Counted from the first letter of the stretch, positions 34,601 to 46,101 are shown. The stretch is DNA of 64,000 bases from Micractinium sp. NFX-FRZ (GCA_029339195.1 JAPTJF010000156.1:1-64000); one strand, 5' to 3'. The notes: generated by a model not told the origin, from the sequence alone. Numbers and translations are program-made.

Positions 34601-36323
34601 GGGAGGAGCGTGGAGCTGGGGTACAAGGTGCTCAAGCACGGTGCAGGAGCTGTGCCTTCTTCGATGTCCCCCATGTTGCGCCTGGCCTTCTGACCACGCC
34701 GCGCCTGCCGTGCCCGCTGTGCAGGCGCTCAAGTGCGACGTGGTGCTGGTGGTGGGGGATGAGCGGCTGTACAGCCAGCTCAGCACGGAGCTGAAGCGCA
34801 GCAGCCCCGGCACCCAGGTGTGTGTGCGTGTGCTTCCTTCTGTGCTCACCTCTTCCCACGCTTGAAGCCAGCCGGACAGCCAGCCGAGAGCGCTGGCAGT
34901 GGCAGGGCGGGGTGGGGCACGCCGCGGGATGGAGCAGGCGCGAAAGCGGAGTTGGGGGGCAGACTGAGCGGGGCATGAGTGTGAGTATGTGTGTGAGGCA
35001 CTGCCAGCTGCCTACAACTGCATGCATCCTCCTGCACCGCCCGTAGTGGCTGCCCCTGGCCCCCGCCATCCCCAGCTGCCCCTCTTGCACACCACAATGC
35101 TCCCCTCCTCTGCTCCTGCGCAGGTGCTCAAGCTGCCGCGGTCGGGCGGCGTGGTGGTGCGGTCGCGGGAGCTGCGGCAGCAGGCGCGCAAGGTCCGAGT
35201 GGAGGAGTACTTTTACGGCAACAGAAAGGTGAGGAGGGGGAGGAGGAGCGGAGCACGACCACGAGCGGGGCAGAAGGCGGGCGGGCTCATGTTACAGAGA
35301 TGAGAAGAGTGGGCGGGTGCGAGCAACACAAGGGTGTTCGGGGAGGAAGGCCGCTAGGGGGCGGGGGGCCGGGGGGATCACACAGTGTGGGAGCGTGAGA
35401 GTGGCTGTGTTGCAACTGCTACAACCACCACCCCCCTGCCCGCCCGCTGCCCGCAGGAGCTGAGCCCCGCCAGCCAGACGGCACGGTTTGAGGACCTGCA
35501 AGTGTACCGCGTGGGTGGCGGCCCGCGCGCCCCCTCATCAGCGCTCCCCATCGGTGCGCCCGCCCTGCCTGCCCTGCTGCCCGTTGCGATGCCGTATCGC
35601 TTTGCCCCAAGCCCTACCTTGCGCTGACCTGTCCTGGTCTGCCCTGCGTTGACTGGCGTTGACGTGCACGAGCCTCTCTGCCTTACTGCGGCTACCTCAG
35701 TGGCACACACCCCCTCCAACTGAGCCCTGTGACAAACCCCCAAGGGGCTGCCCCTGCGGTTCAACCCTTGTGTGCCTGTGCCGCCCTCCCGCCCCTGCAG
35801 GCGCCACCTCGGTGGCCGACCCGCTCAAGCTGAGCCGCATCACCAACCCCCAGGAGCTCCTCTACTCCCTGCTGGCTGTCAGCCACGCGCCGCAGCCGGA
35901 GCTGCTGCTGTCGGGTGCGGGGCGCATGCACACACGGGGTGGGGTACCGATGGAGTGCCAGGGGGGCCAAGGGCTGGGTGGCGGGGGCTGGAGGGATCCC
36001 CTCCGCTTGCCTGCTCCTGGCGGACCCGCTGCAGCCATGCCTCCCCGCCTCGTCTGGCATCTCCCGCCTCCCGCCTGCTTCCGCTGTGCAGGCCATCTGT
36101 GCAGGGAACACACACTGATGGGACTCACACATGTCGGCCTGCTCACCCGCGGCCTGCTTGTTTCTTCTTTCCAATGTGCCTGCCTGCAGTGAACATGGCA
36201 GGCTTCATCTATGTTCAGGACGTGGACCTGGCCAAGGGGACGGTGACCTACCTGGCACCCTGCGCCGGCCCGCTCCCCGCCTCGCTGCTGCTGGCGGGCT
36301 CCTTCAAGACCTACCTGGACTGA
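31609..36323 (+). CDS. CLP1: CLP1: polyribonucleotide 5'-hydroxyl-kinase / pre-mRNA cleavage factor
   Basis: CLP1 acts in mRNA 3'-end cleavage (cleavage factor II) and in tRNA splicing in animals; its kinase domain binds ATP. Thirteen exons: 31609-31653, 31755-31805, 32148-32281, 32566-32690, 33236-33367, 33625-33705, 34038-34114, 34358-34438, 34725-34817, 35124-35228, 35457-35553, 35801-35914, 36190-36323; 422 aa, close to the usual length of about 425. Seen in order: N-terminal beta domain ([28 protein letters not shown]), Walker A GPT|DVGKST split by an intron, then [57 protein letters not shown], and a C-terminal beta domain ([20 protein letters not shown]). The Walker A Lys and Ser/Thr are present. 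Several introns hold decayed copies of adjacent exon edges. Confidence 0.95.
32899..32950 (+). repeat. Decayed copy of CLP1 exon-4 end in intron 4
   Basis: The stretch GGGCCCCGCATCTTTGCAGG followed by GTGGGGCCCACCA resembles the exon-4 end at 32656-32700 (GGGCCCCCGCACCTTTGTGG, then TGGGGCCCACAG), about 245 bp upstream. It encodes no intact reading. Confidence 0.6.
33535..33573 (+). repeat. Decayed copy of CLP1 exon-6 start in intron 5
   Basis: CCTGCCGTGGAGCCCCCCAT then TGACATC at about 33548 mirrors the true acceptor and exon start at 33619 (CCTGCAGTGGAGGCCCCCAT then TGACATT). The acceptor AG has become CG, which would keep the copy silent. A weaker third copy (TTGATATTAGCCCTCCTG) lies near 33499. 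Confidence 0.75.
34495..34650 (+). repeat. Two decayed copies of CLP1 exon-8 end in intron 8
   Basis: The exon-8 end (GTGGAGCTTGGGTACGAGCT then GCTGAAGCACACAGTGCAG, 34400-34438) recurs at about 34508-34545 and 34609-34648, roughly 105 bp apart. The first copy keeps GCTGAAGCACACAGTGCAGG plus TGAA, a potential donor; the second keeps GTGGAGCTGGGGTACAAGGT. Confidence 0.85.
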
Positions 36324-37026
36324 GGGCTGATTTTGAATTGGGGCTGCTGGCTGGGATTCGACCGGGCCCGCCCGCCCGCCTGCGCTGCACGTGCGTGCAT
36401 GCGCCTCCTGCTGCTGGCAGGATGCTCAATCCGTGTATGGGAGATTTACCCTTCGTGTGCACAAGTGTCGACGCCCTCCACTTTAAAGTGGTCTCCATGT
36501 GCGACAACAGACTCTTTGGTGGCTGCCTGCCTGTGTGCGTGCCTGCCCGCCTCCCTGAGACCAGCAGGCAGCCTGGGGACGGGCTGCCGCTAGTCTGCAT
36601 TCCAAGCGCACGGCGCACGGGTGGCGGGCTTGGCTGCCGCGCCGGTGTGGGGCTCCTTGCAGCGGCATAGAGTGAGCGGCAGCCGCCCTGCGCGCATTGC
36701 ATCAGGCCAGCTGAGCTCTGGAGGCGGCGGGAAGCGTTTCCGTCCCCCTCCGATCCCATGATGTAACATTGAACGTCAAGAGCGGCAGGCAGGCAAACAA
36801 GAGAGGGTGGACAGGTTTATGCTCAGGGTCGACACTGGTAGTTTTTACTGGTCAGCAACCTCAGCACCTGATTGGAGTCTGTGCAGGAGTCTGTGCCTGC
36901 CCCCGCTTTCCAGTTCATTCAACCTCTGTCAGCCTTCCTCGTCCCTGTTCTTTTCAACCCGTGCAGCCTATTTTCGGCTCCATAATTCTACAGCTGTGTG
37001 CGAGGACAGAGCGCTGCGATTTTGAA
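36324..37026 (+). other. CLP1 3' UTR and upstream region of RS protein gene
   Basis: About 700 bp. The CLP1 3' UTR probably ends shortly after TGTAA at 36762. The remaining 260 bp, notably AT-richer, is the promoter/leader of the RS protein gene. Confidence 0.5.
36762..36766 (+). terminator. TGTAA poly(A) signal, CLP1
   Basis: TGTAA about 440 bp after the CLP1 stop codon. Confidence 0.6.
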
Positions 37027-38436
37027 ATGACAGGCAGGCTGCCCAGCCCTTCAGGCAGATGGCAGATGGAGACGGGCCCCCCAGGAGCAGAGGGTCTGCT
37101 GCAGCACAGCGCCTCAATTCGCAGGAGGAGCGGCAGCAGGGGCGGCAGCAGGGACAGGGGGCGCAGCAGGAGCCATGGCAAGCGCAGAAGCAGGAGCAGA
37201 GGCAGCCACAGGCGCAGCAAGAGCAGCAGCAGGAGGCGAGGCAGGGCTGGCGGCAGGGAGTGGCGGCGGCGAGATGGCTGGGACAGCCTCCGCGGCCGCC
37301 GGCGCTACGGCAGCCGCTCTCGCAGCCAGCAACGTCCCGGCCCCAGCCTAGACAGTGCACCTGCATGCCCAGCGCCTGCCAGCTGGCTGGATCCCTCGCC
37401 AGCCCCATTCACCAGCTGGGGCTGCCTTGGCACTGGGAAGCAAGCGGGCACAGGGCCGCTCACTCCCCGCCTCCCCCCGGCCTGCCAGCCTGGCGGCGCG
37501 CCCACCCCGCCGCTGCTGCAGACCCCGGAACTACTTGCGGCAGGCGCCGCTGGCAGGGGGGCGTGGGGCACCAGTGCCGCCTTCACGCCACTGTTGCCTC
37601 CTGGGTTTCAGCACCCACTGCCAGCCCGCGCACCGCCAGCGCTGCCACCAGGCCCATCCAGCCTCCAGCTGCCAGCGCCAGAGGTGCAGGCTGCCCGGGC
37701 GGCAGCGGCGGCGGCAGCAGACACAGGGGCGGCGGGGCTCAAGGCCTGCCGGCGGCGGGCGCTGCTTGCAGGCCCGGTTGCAGGGCCTGCACACCAGCAG
37801 CAGCACGCGCAGCGCCCTGCATCACCAGCCACACAGCCAGTGGTGGCGCCCCCCGCTGCACAGCCCGGCGGCGTCCCTGCCCCCTCATGCGCCCTGCTGC
37901 TGGCCAGCGCCAGCGCCTTCCAGGTGCTGCCCCAGGTTGGGGCCCTCATGCGGGTGCTGCGGCAGGTGCTGGGCAGCGGTGCCGGCATACAGAGCCTCAC
38001 CCGGCCCAGCCTGGACCGAGCGGTGGCTCAGTTCACCTCGCCTGCTGCAGCGGCGGCGGCGCAGGCCCGCCTGCATGGCGCCAAGGTGGGGCTGGGGCTG
38101 GGCGGGCTGGTGGACGTTGATGGATGTGTGTTGGGTTGTGGTGGACAAGCACTTGAGCAAGTCACAGCTGCCGCGCTACACTGAAGCGGTGATACTATGC
38201 TTTGCTGCCTGCGTGCGCGGCAGCACAGCCTTCGCTTTGCCGCCTGTGCCGCGCGACAGGACGCTTTGCTAGCTGTGCCAGAGCGGCAGCACGGCTGTGC
38301 CTGCCCGACACAGTTTCAAGGTTGAGGCCTGCTCATCTCCCCCCTGGCCATCCTCCTGGGCCCCCTCCTGCCCACCCACTCCCTGCAGCTCCCCGGCTCC
38401 TACTTCCGCTTGCATGCCAAGCTGGGCAATCTCTAG
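37027..38436 (+). CDS. RS-rich protein with RRM-like C-terminus (SR-type splicing factor candidate)
   Basis: Two exons, 37027-38085 and 38389-38436, joined in phase 0; 368 aa. Residues about 35-100 form an Arg/Ser-rich domain (RRRSGSRGGSRDRGRSRSHG, KRRSRSRGSHRRSKSSSRRR), as in SR-type nuclear RNA-processing proteins. A long Pro/Ala/Gly-rich linker follows. The last 80 residues resemble a degenerate RRM: CALLLASASAF as strand 1, VGALMRVLRQVLG as helix 1, IQSLTRPSLDRAVAQFTS as strands 2-3, AAAAAAQARLHGAK as helix 2, and LPGSYFRLHAKL as strand 4, the last supplied by the 15-residue final exon. The RNP aromatic residues are not obvious, so it may bind protein instead of RNA. Start choice: the first ATG after an in-frame leader; METGPPG further in is possible. 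Confidence 0.7.
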
Positions 38437-39232
38437 GACCGAAGCACAGCAATGCACCACCCAAGGCAAGCAGTACGCTCACGCAGACAAGCAGCGGACA
38501 GGACGTCTGCTGGCAAGCACAGCTGGCAGCTGTCAGGGACCAAGCTGACGCGGACAGTCTGTTTGACCGTTGTGCCCAAACCACTGCTCTCTGCTTTCTT
38601 TCAAAGTAGCAGTGTTACACACGGGAGCAAAAAGACACAACAAGTGTAGCCAAGTACAGGGCTCAGGCCAGCTCAGGTACAGAGCAAGGTGTCCAGCAAA
38701 GCCATGGGCCTTTGGTTGGGGCGGGGCAGAGCGGGGGCTGGGAGCGAGCGGTGGCATGCTGCGGGGCTTGCGGCTCAGCCGCTGTGTAGCGGCCGCAGCA
38801 GCTGTGCAGGCTGCAGGGGGCAGGGGGAGGGGAGGTTGCAGGCCACAGTTGACGCATCGGCGGAAGCTCATACAGGGTAGGCTCTGCCAGAGTCTGGCCC
38901 CCGCTGCCAGCAGGCGCTTCTACCACCCTGCAGGTGCAACGTGTGCCACCCAGGCAACACGCGCAACTGCATGTGCATCTGGACAACTTTTTCCGCACCT
39001 GCATGCCCACTTCACGCCTGGCCCTGGCGCTTGAGCTCCTGGGCCCTGCAGCGCGGCAAAGTGGGGTGTGGCAGGGGACAGGCTAAAGAGGGCAGGAAAT
39101 GGTGGGCAGGCAGGCAGGCAGCGGTCTGGGTGGTGGGCTGGCAGGAGGGCAGGCACCGGGCGTGCAGGACACCAGGCGGCACATGCAGCATGCCGCCCCG
39201 TTGGCCCCCGCCAACAGTGTCCCAATGAAGGC
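38437..39232. other. Facing 3' flanks of RS protein and COX5C genes
   Basis: About 800 bp tail to tail. A minus-strand TGTAA (TTACA at 38615-38619) gives COX5C a 3' UTR of about 620 nt. No coding frame is supported. Confidence 0.45.
38615..38619 (-). terminator. TGTAA poly(A) signal, COX5C (minus strand)
   Basis: Plus-strand TTACA, hence TGTAA in the COX5C sense, about 615 nt after its stop codon. Confidence 0.45.
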
Positions 39233-39359
39233 TCACTTGTAGAAGTTCTCCCACTTCTTGGCCTCATCCCAGTGGTACCTGCAACGTTAATATGGCAGCA
39301 GTGGGCAGCAGGTGGTGTTCAGCGGCAGCCGCGCAGGGGCCTCCATGTGATGAGGAAAT

Positions 39360-39403
<44 letters not shown>

Positions 39404-40032
39404 CCAGGCTGCAGCAGAGTAAGCGGATGTATGAAGTGCATCGGGGTGTCCATGCGGTGGGGTGCGGCTGCCACTGCGGCTGCCACCCAGACAGCCATGA
39501 GCAGCAGCCCCCGTATGAAAGGGCAGCACTACGTGAAAGCTCCGACATGTGCTCAAGCTGGCCAGCTTAACCATTGAGCGTTCAAATTGCATAGCACGAA
39601 GCACCCAGCCCTTGAGGCCGCCTCGTCGCGACGCCCACGTCCCGCAAGCCCGCTCACGTCTGCCACCAGAAGCCAAGCACGGTGCCCAGGGCGGCACCGA
39701 TGGCAATCTCCTTGCCGACGCTGACCCGGCTGGCCTGGCCAGTCTTGGTGAACATCTGCAGCCAGGGGCAGGCAAGCTGAAACGGTCGCAGAACGAAAGG
39801 CACTGCACGACGAGCGGGGCGGGCAGGCGGCGCTCTGAACAGGCAACCCCGCCAGGCCCCAGCTCTCCCGCGCAGCCTGACGCCGCGCACAGCATGTAGC
39901 GCAACTTCACAGCCGCGGCTGCAAGGCACTCTGCCCGCAGTTGAGCAGGGTGCGTCACCCAAGGGCTGGCAGGAGGCGGCCCTGAGGCTGGGGCCGCACC
40001 TGCGCGGCCTTGATGACAGCCTTGCCGCTCAT
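39233..40032 (-). CDS. COX5C: Cytochrome c oxidase subunit 5C (mitochondrial)
   Basis: Small inner-membrane subunit of respiratory complex IV, of the green-lineage COX5C (VIc-like) type. Three exons (minus): 40032-40000, 39755-39658, 39278-39233; 58 aa against about 63 in land plants. Seen: a short basic start (MSGKAVIKAAQ), then the family core VGKEIAIGAALGTVLGFWWQ, which is the single membrane helix, and the conserved tail YHWDEAKKWENFYK. No cleavable presequence is apparent, as usual for this subunit. The middle exon begins with an in-frame ATG, so a 47-residue form is possible if exon 1 is skipped. The last intron carries a long AGC repeat. Confidence 0.9.
39361..39402. repeat. AGC trinucleotide repeat (about 14 units) in COX5C intron
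   Basis: Perfect AGC/GCT tandem in the last COX5C intron. It is long enough to be length-variable between strains. Confidence 0.9.
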
Positions 40033-40461
40033 GGTGTCAGGAAAGCGGATCTAGGCCTAGCAGGCAAAGGGTTGAGAGGCGACTGCGGGTTGGGGCCGCG
40101 CTGGCTCACGGAGGACTGTGGAGCAGAAAGCGGGGGCTGGGGCTGAGCTGGGGCTGAGCAGGGGCCTCTTGGACGCGAGGGGCGAGGGAGTGACGTGCAG
40201 GCAGCATACGCAGCAGGCGGAGACTTGCTGAGGATTCGTTCAATTCGCCGATCTACTGAGCGCAGCAGCAGAGGGAAGTGCTGCAGCGTGCACCTGAGCA
40301 AGCACGGCCTGCAGGCCTTTTCGAACGCTGACCACTGACCTGGTCAATCGCCCGACAGCCCGGCAGCAGCAGCAGCCAACGATACAACAGGCACCAGTGT
40401 CGGAGCGCCTGCAGCAGCTCCGCCTGCGCCAGCAGCCCCAAAACACAAAGCCACCGCCTCC
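40033..40461. promoter_or_regulatory. Divergent upstream region, COX5C and unknown 358-aa gene
   Basis: About 430 bp between divergent start codons (40032 minus, 40462 plus). No recognisable core elements. Confidence 0.35.
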
Positions 40462-42044
40462 ATGCCGCGCACCAGCGCCGCCGCTGCGGGGCACCCCTGG
40501 CCCGCCTGGTTCCAGGACACCGTGCAGCACGCGCAGCTGCTGACCAACCGCACGCTGCGCGAGTACCTGCTGGCGCACTCAGCGGAGCGGTGGCCCGAGG
40601 TGGCCAAGGCCACGCTGCTCTACGGCGTGCTCTGCCTGCGCCGCGACTTCCCGGGCCAGCCGGCGCTGCCGCTCGAAGAGCTGCATGCGGCGGCCCGCCG
40701 CCTGCACACCGAGGCGGCGCTGGGTGCTGCACTGCCCGGCATCCGCTCGCAGTTTGCCTCGCTGGAGGCGGAGCTGGGCGGCTGCCTGGCAGAGCTGGAC
40801 TTCAACAGCGCTCCTGCTGCCCCCTCTCAGCAGGTGAGGGCCGTTTCCACTTAACAGCCTGTGCACCTGCTCAGCTCGGCTGCTGCGCCGCAGGTGGGGC
40901 CTGTCCCCATGCATCGGTCCTGCCTGCATTGCCCCCTGCTGCCCATGGGCATGCGGCATGTCCTGCCTGTGGGGTGCAGCCGGGTTCCCCCCCCACCCAA
41001 CGGCCTGGGGCTGGCACTAGCCGTTCCAACTTGGGTGCTGCCCTTGCATGCCTGGGTGCCCCCCCACATTTGGTCAGATAGCACGAAGCCTCTCTTCTGC
41101 GCACTGACTGCTGTCCTTATTTTCCCTCCAACCTCCGCAGGCCTCCTGGCAGCAGCACCATGCACCAACCCCGGCAAGCCCCAGCCGTGCCCGGTCAAGC
41201 GCCGGTGCCCGCCCCGCCGCCAGCAGCGCCGGGTATGCGCGCTCGGCGGCCGGCCCCGCCGCTGGCGCTGTTCCCGCACCCCAGCAACCGCCATCGCTGC
41301 CCCCCCGGCCACGGGCCAGCAAGCAGGCAACCATCTACCCAGACTGGTGGCCCGGCACCGCCCCTCCCCGCCGCGCCTCTGCCAGCTCACGGCAGCGCCC
41401 GCAGCCACGCCTGGCCTACTCACGGCCCCCTACCGCCCCTCCCAGCGTGACTGAAGACGACCTCCCCACGGCAGCCTTCCTGCTGGTGCCGCCGCGCGTG
41501 ACCAGCAAGGCCGGCAGCAGCGGCGGCGGCAGGGGCAGAGGCGCTGAGCGGCCAGCAGCAGCGGGGACCAAGCAGGTGGGAGTGTGGCCATGCTGTGCTT
41601 TTTGATGTGAAGGCCCGGCGTGCTGTGGGTATGGGCAGGTCTGCGGCTGTCTGACGGGAAACTCGTTGAATGGAGGCAAGCTTGGCCAGTGTGCAACGGC
41701 AGTGCACGCTCCAGCATATGCAGGCACACCCACCCTGAACAACTTGGATGCCCTGCTTTGCCTGCCCACTGCAGGTTTCCTCCAAGGTGGCGATGCAGCA
41801 TGCACAGCGGCTTGCGCTGCAGCGTCAGGCGCAGCAGGAGCAGGCCCAGCAGGAGCAGCGGCTGGGGCTGGGGCCGCAGGCGGCGCACAGGGTGGCGGAG
41901 TGGCACAGCCCGGGCAGCTGCGCCAGCCCCCTGTCAAGCCACGCCTGTGGACAGCAGGACGCCTTTCCTGCTAGCTGCACCGTTGACTCTCCCCGGTACC
42001 ATCCAGAGTCCGTGAGCAAGTGGATGCAGCACTTTGGGCTGTAA
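40462..42044 (+). CDS. Unknown protein, conserved-looking helical N-terminus
   Basis: Three exons, 40462-40833, 41141-41575, 41775-42044, all phase 0; 358 aa. Not recognised. Residues 10-110 look folded and mostly helical (HPWPAWFQDTVQHAQLLTNR, REYLLAHSAERWPEVAKATL, LEELHAAARRLHTEAALG, and FASLEAELGGCLAELDF). The middle is Pro/Ala/Ser-rich and basic, probably disordered, with YPDWWPGT and a short acidic-hydrophobic patch (TEDDLPTAAFLLVPPR). The end has a Gln-rich helix (AMQHAQRLALQRQAQQEQAQ) and a tail YHPESVSKWMQHFGL. No signal peptide or membrane segment is seen. The TAA stop lies inside a TGTAA sequence. An adaptor or cytoskeletal role would be guesswork. Confidence 0.75.
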
Positions 42045-42444
42045 GGAAGCAGCGGCGGCAGGCAAAGGGCCGCCAGCACTTTGCGCCGCAGTGCTCACCT
42101 AAGCCTTACATAGCCCTCTTCGGGCACTCTCAATCGTGTTCCCCATCAACAGTCCACACCGAACTTGCTCAGCGCACCTGGCTTCAAGCGCAAACTATTC
42201 TAGGGGACTGGAAACGGTGCTTAGGGTTTCATGTGCAAACCTGCACCGCAGCTCAGCTGCTCTGTTATCGAAATTCTTGAAGTGCAGCGAAGGGAGGGGA
42301 ACTTCTCAGTAGAAGCTGGAAATCGGATCTTGCTTTGCATGGTCTGCCTCACGTAACCAATTTCACATTCCCCTCTCCCGCGTTACAGCTCTATTTCGCA
42401 CACCAACACGCACGAGCGCACCTTGAGAGCAGCCAGCGCGCAAC
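42045..42444 (+). promoter_or_regulatory. 3' flank of unknown gene and bZIP promoter/leader
   Basis: About 400 bp between same-strand genes, AT-richer from 42240 to 42410. No coding frame is supported. Confidence 0.4.
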
Positions 42445-44385
42445 ATGTGCAGGTTTGCAGTGCGTGGGGGCGCCCCCGCCCCACAGGCGCACGAGAATGT
42501 GAAACTGGAGACCCCTATCGACCTGGACGCGCTCTTTGCGAACGGGGATGAGGACCTGGACGCCAACGGTGGGTGCTCGGGGCTGCTGGGCGCTGGACCG
42601 GCTCGCTGCTCGCTGGACCGGCTCGCTGCTCGCCGCTCTGGCGCTGCTGCCTCATCCCACCGTCTCCACGTGTGTTTTTCTTGATAACCTTGCAGACTTG
42701 GCGCTGCTGGCCCTCTTCAGCGGCCCGACCAGCGCGCCCGGTGGCGATGCGCCCGCAGGCAGCAGCAACGTGGGCCCCGCCCTGGATGCCGGCACCACGG
42801 TGGTCATGGGACAGGCGCTGACGGCGCCCGTGCCAGCAGCAGCACCCGCGGCGGTGCCCTTGGCGGTCCCGGCACCGGCGCCGCAGAATGCTGTGCAGCA
42901 GCTGCAGTTCCAAGCAGTGCTGCAGCACCAGGCGGCCATCATGCAGAACCCGACGGCCTACCCCGCGGCCGCCCACATGTACCAGCACGCCATCCTGCAG
43001 CAGCAGCAGCAGCAGGCGGCGGTGGCGCAGCAGCACATGCTGGCGGCAGCGCAGCAGCCGGTGGTGCTGCCGGGCATGCCCATGGCAGCGGCGCCGCAGG
43101 CGGCCCCTGTCATGCTGGGCAAGCGCGGCAAGTCGCAGGAGGAGGTGGAGGAGCAGACGGAGCGCATCAAGAAGCGGCGGCGCGAGTCGGCGCAGCGCAG
43201 GTGCGAGTGCTAGCGTGCGTACGGGCACAAGGGCGCCTGTACCGGGGGGCATTTGTCATGTGCGACACTTAATGGGTTTCATCCAGCAGTGGCTGTGCAG
43301 CGCAACATGTGCCTACCATGGCATGCCTATCATGAAGTGCAGTGACTGGTTCAGGCACTCAGGGCGTGAAGGCAGCACAGGGCGCGTCGCACCTGTGCTG
43401 CCCCGCCCTTTTGCAGCTGTGCGGGAGCGCTCTCGGGGTCCATGCCCCCGCCCCAGGACTGAGCTGTGTGCCATGTGCTCCTCTGGCCCTCCCCCCGCAG
43501 CCGCCAGCGCAAGAATGCGTACATGAAGAGCCTGGAGATGGAGAACCGGGCGCTGAAGATGGAGAACGAGCGCCTGCGGTGAGCTCACCCACAATGCGCT
43601 TCCCAGATGTGGGGGGGCGGGCGTATGAGGAGGTGCTGAGGCTGGCGAGTGGACGCGTCCTCGGGATGCTTGCTGGCGTGGCGGGCAGCGGTGCCAGGAC
43701 ACTGCAGTGAGCTGGCTTGCATGCATGGCATGTGCAGATCCCCCATTCGGCTGCACAGAGTGGTCCTTGCTGCAGCCTTGGCGCAGGTATCCCGTCGCTC
43801 GTTGAATGCAATCCCGCCCTTATCTCATGCGCCGTGCCCTCCCGCCCCCCCTGCCGCAGCGTTGAGCTGACCAAGTGCGCCGCCGGCGGCGTTGTCACCA
43901 TGCCGCTGCCCGCTGCCCCTGCTGCGCCCAAGGCCAGCACGGGCTCCGTCGCCCGCCGCGCCCCCTCTGGCGACGACTGCTGCGACGGTGAGCTGCCCGC
44001 TCATGCCCCGCTGCCTACTGCCGGCTGCCGGCTGCCTGCGCCAGCTCACACCTGCGCTGCTTTGGCGCCACATTTGCGAGCTGCTGCTTGACCAGCAATG
44101 TGCGCAGCCCTGCCCAGCGCGATCGTCTCGGGCCCCTCCTGCCCTGCCCGCGAGCTACCATCCCCCCGCCGTCCTTGCTCACCGTGTGCTCCTGCCGGTG
44201 TTGTGCCGTGGTGTTCTCACCTTGCAGGCGGCAGCGAGCACGTGAGCGTCACCGACGACGAGGAGGAGGACGAGCTGTGCGACCCCGTGCTCATGGACGG
44301 CATGGGCGTGGGCTGCCTGGACGGCGCCGCTGCCGACCCCCTGGCCCTCATGCCCACCGCCGACCTCCTCAACTTTGCCTTCTGA
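42445..44385 (+). CDS. bZIP transcription factor with altered basic region
   Basis: Five exons: 42445-42568, 42696-43200, 43501-43578, 43860-43987, 44228-44385; 330 aa, all junctions in phase. The N-terminal part is Ala/Pro/Gln-rich with a short acidic-hydrophobic motif (TPIDLDALFANGDEDLDAN, DLALLALFSG) typical of activation regions, and a Gln run. The basic region and zipper span the exon 2/3 junction: ERIKKRRRESAQRSRQRKNA, then YMKSLEMENRALKMENERLR. The Leu/Met heptads are seen, and the normally invariant Asn of the N-x7-R motif is replaced by Arg (RRESAQRSR against NRESARRSR). The C-terminus is acidic (DDEEEDELCDP) and ends LLNFAF. It is presumably nuclear; DNA specificity cannot be predicted. 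Confidence 0.85.
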
Positions 44386-46045
44386 GCAGCCGGCTGGCCG
44401 GCTGTGAGAAGCCGGGAGGAGGCGACTCCGCTTACGCGTTAAAAGGCGGCGCCGGCACACGCCAGGCGCCCGCCCACCGGCCAAGAGAAGCAGCAACAAG
44501 CAAGCAAGCAGCCAGCACTTTCCCCTTGTCTCAGGGCAGCGCCCCACGGCACCCACCCAGCACCTGCTAACCTTCCTAGCATATGTCGTAGCGACCCCCC
44601 CGCCTTATGCCCCAGCCGGGGCGCGGCCTCTTTCCGACTACTCAGTCCTTTATTGAGCACTATCGGACGACTGCACAGCACAGCACCACACACGGCACAC
44701 CACCGCCTGCTCCCAACCCCACCTGCTACTGCCCCCCGCACCAGCCTGCGCGCTGCGCTCAAGTGCAGCGCAGCAGCGCGGCCCCGTCGTTCCTCGCCCC
44801 GCCCTGCCGCCCCCTACCCAAGTCCCCCATCCTGCCATACCGCGTGCCCCGCCCACCATCCCACCCCTCCCACGCGCCCGTTTGCGCCCCCCCGCCAGCT
44901 CATCACCCCGGCACCCCTACCACCCCCAGCTCTACCCCCCAGCCGCCCGCCAGCGTGGGGCTTGACCCGCGCTCGGCAGCGGCTGCTGCTGTGGCAACGA
45001 ACGAGGCCCAACGTTTACCCCCTGCCCAGAGGCGAGCCCTCTTGTGAGCGCCCTAGGGCCTGCAGTGCCCCCTCGCCCCGCCAATTCTTTTCCCCCCAAG
45101 GTTTGTTGGCGCGCGTGTCCGCGCGCCGCCGCATGTCTTCTTTCCAGTGCACGGCGTCGACTCGTGTCCCCCACGATGCCCGGCTGCCACCCATTCTAAG
45201 GGCCCCAGCAACACCACCACCAAACCGCACCCTGTCCCGAGCAGCCTGTGCTCCCTCAGGTGCGCCGTGCGCCGATTTCATCCACCTCCCCCCCAGCCCA
45301 CCCCACACACACACACACCCGGCTTGGCCTGCCCACCGCCGGATCCTGACCTCACCTGACCCACCTCACCTCACGCCCTTGTCCCCGCTTCGGCCCCGGG
45401 GGGCATCTTTAGGCCCCCCCATCCCTCAGAGCCTTTGCTATTAAACACTCTCATGTTGATTTGGCCCTCGTCCCCGCGTTGATGCCCTGCCGCCCACCCA
45501 AGCGCCCCACACATGCTCGCACGGAAAGAGACACACACACACACACAACACACACTCGCCAACAGATGTGTGCCTGCCCGCGACCCCGCCCCGCGCGCGG
45601 GGCGCCCTTTTTCCCCCCTTTTTCCAGCACTTGCCACGCCGCCCTGCCGGGCCCCACCCCTTCAACCGGGGCGCACACACTCACGCCCCTCACCCCCTGC
45701 ATGCCTTGCCCCACGCTCCAGCGCATATTAAGACCCAGGGGCACGCCACACTTTGCCGGCGTCAAGACTCGCACCCTCTCCCCCCCTTTGCAAGCCCTCC
45801 GTTTGCCCTTGTCCCTGTTCTTTCCCCTTGGTCTTATGCCCCCGCCCCTGCGGGCACTTGTTTCGTTCGTTTCAGGAAAGCCCCTGCGCTACAGCCCACC
45901 CCTTTTCAAGGCCCGGCCCCCCGCCTGCGGCGGTTTACCCCCACCCACCCCTTTCCCCCTTCCCCCTTTGCCCCTTGGGATAACTTGGTCACATGCTCTG
46001 TACGCCAGCCTATCCACCCCTCAGTTCTGGCCCCGTGTAACAGTC
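44386..46045 (+). other. Long C-rich 3' UTR of bZIP gene
   Basis: About 1.65 kb after the stop, very C-rich and G-poor between 44690 and 46020, with CA runs near 45305 and 45530. No coding resemblance; the long open frames here are Pro/His/Thr-rich products of composition. TGTAA at 46036 is the likely end. Confidence 0.5.
46036..46040 (+). terminator. TGTAA poly(A) signal, bZIP gene
   Basis: TGTAA about 1.65 kb after the bZIP stop and 62 bp before the LAS1 stop codon on the other strand, so the two transcripts probably overlap or nearly touch. Confidence 0.5.
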
Positions 46046-46101
46046 TTTGCAGTTAGAGAGAGAGGGAGAGGGATATTGCCGGCACACCCGCCAGAGGCGC
46101 A

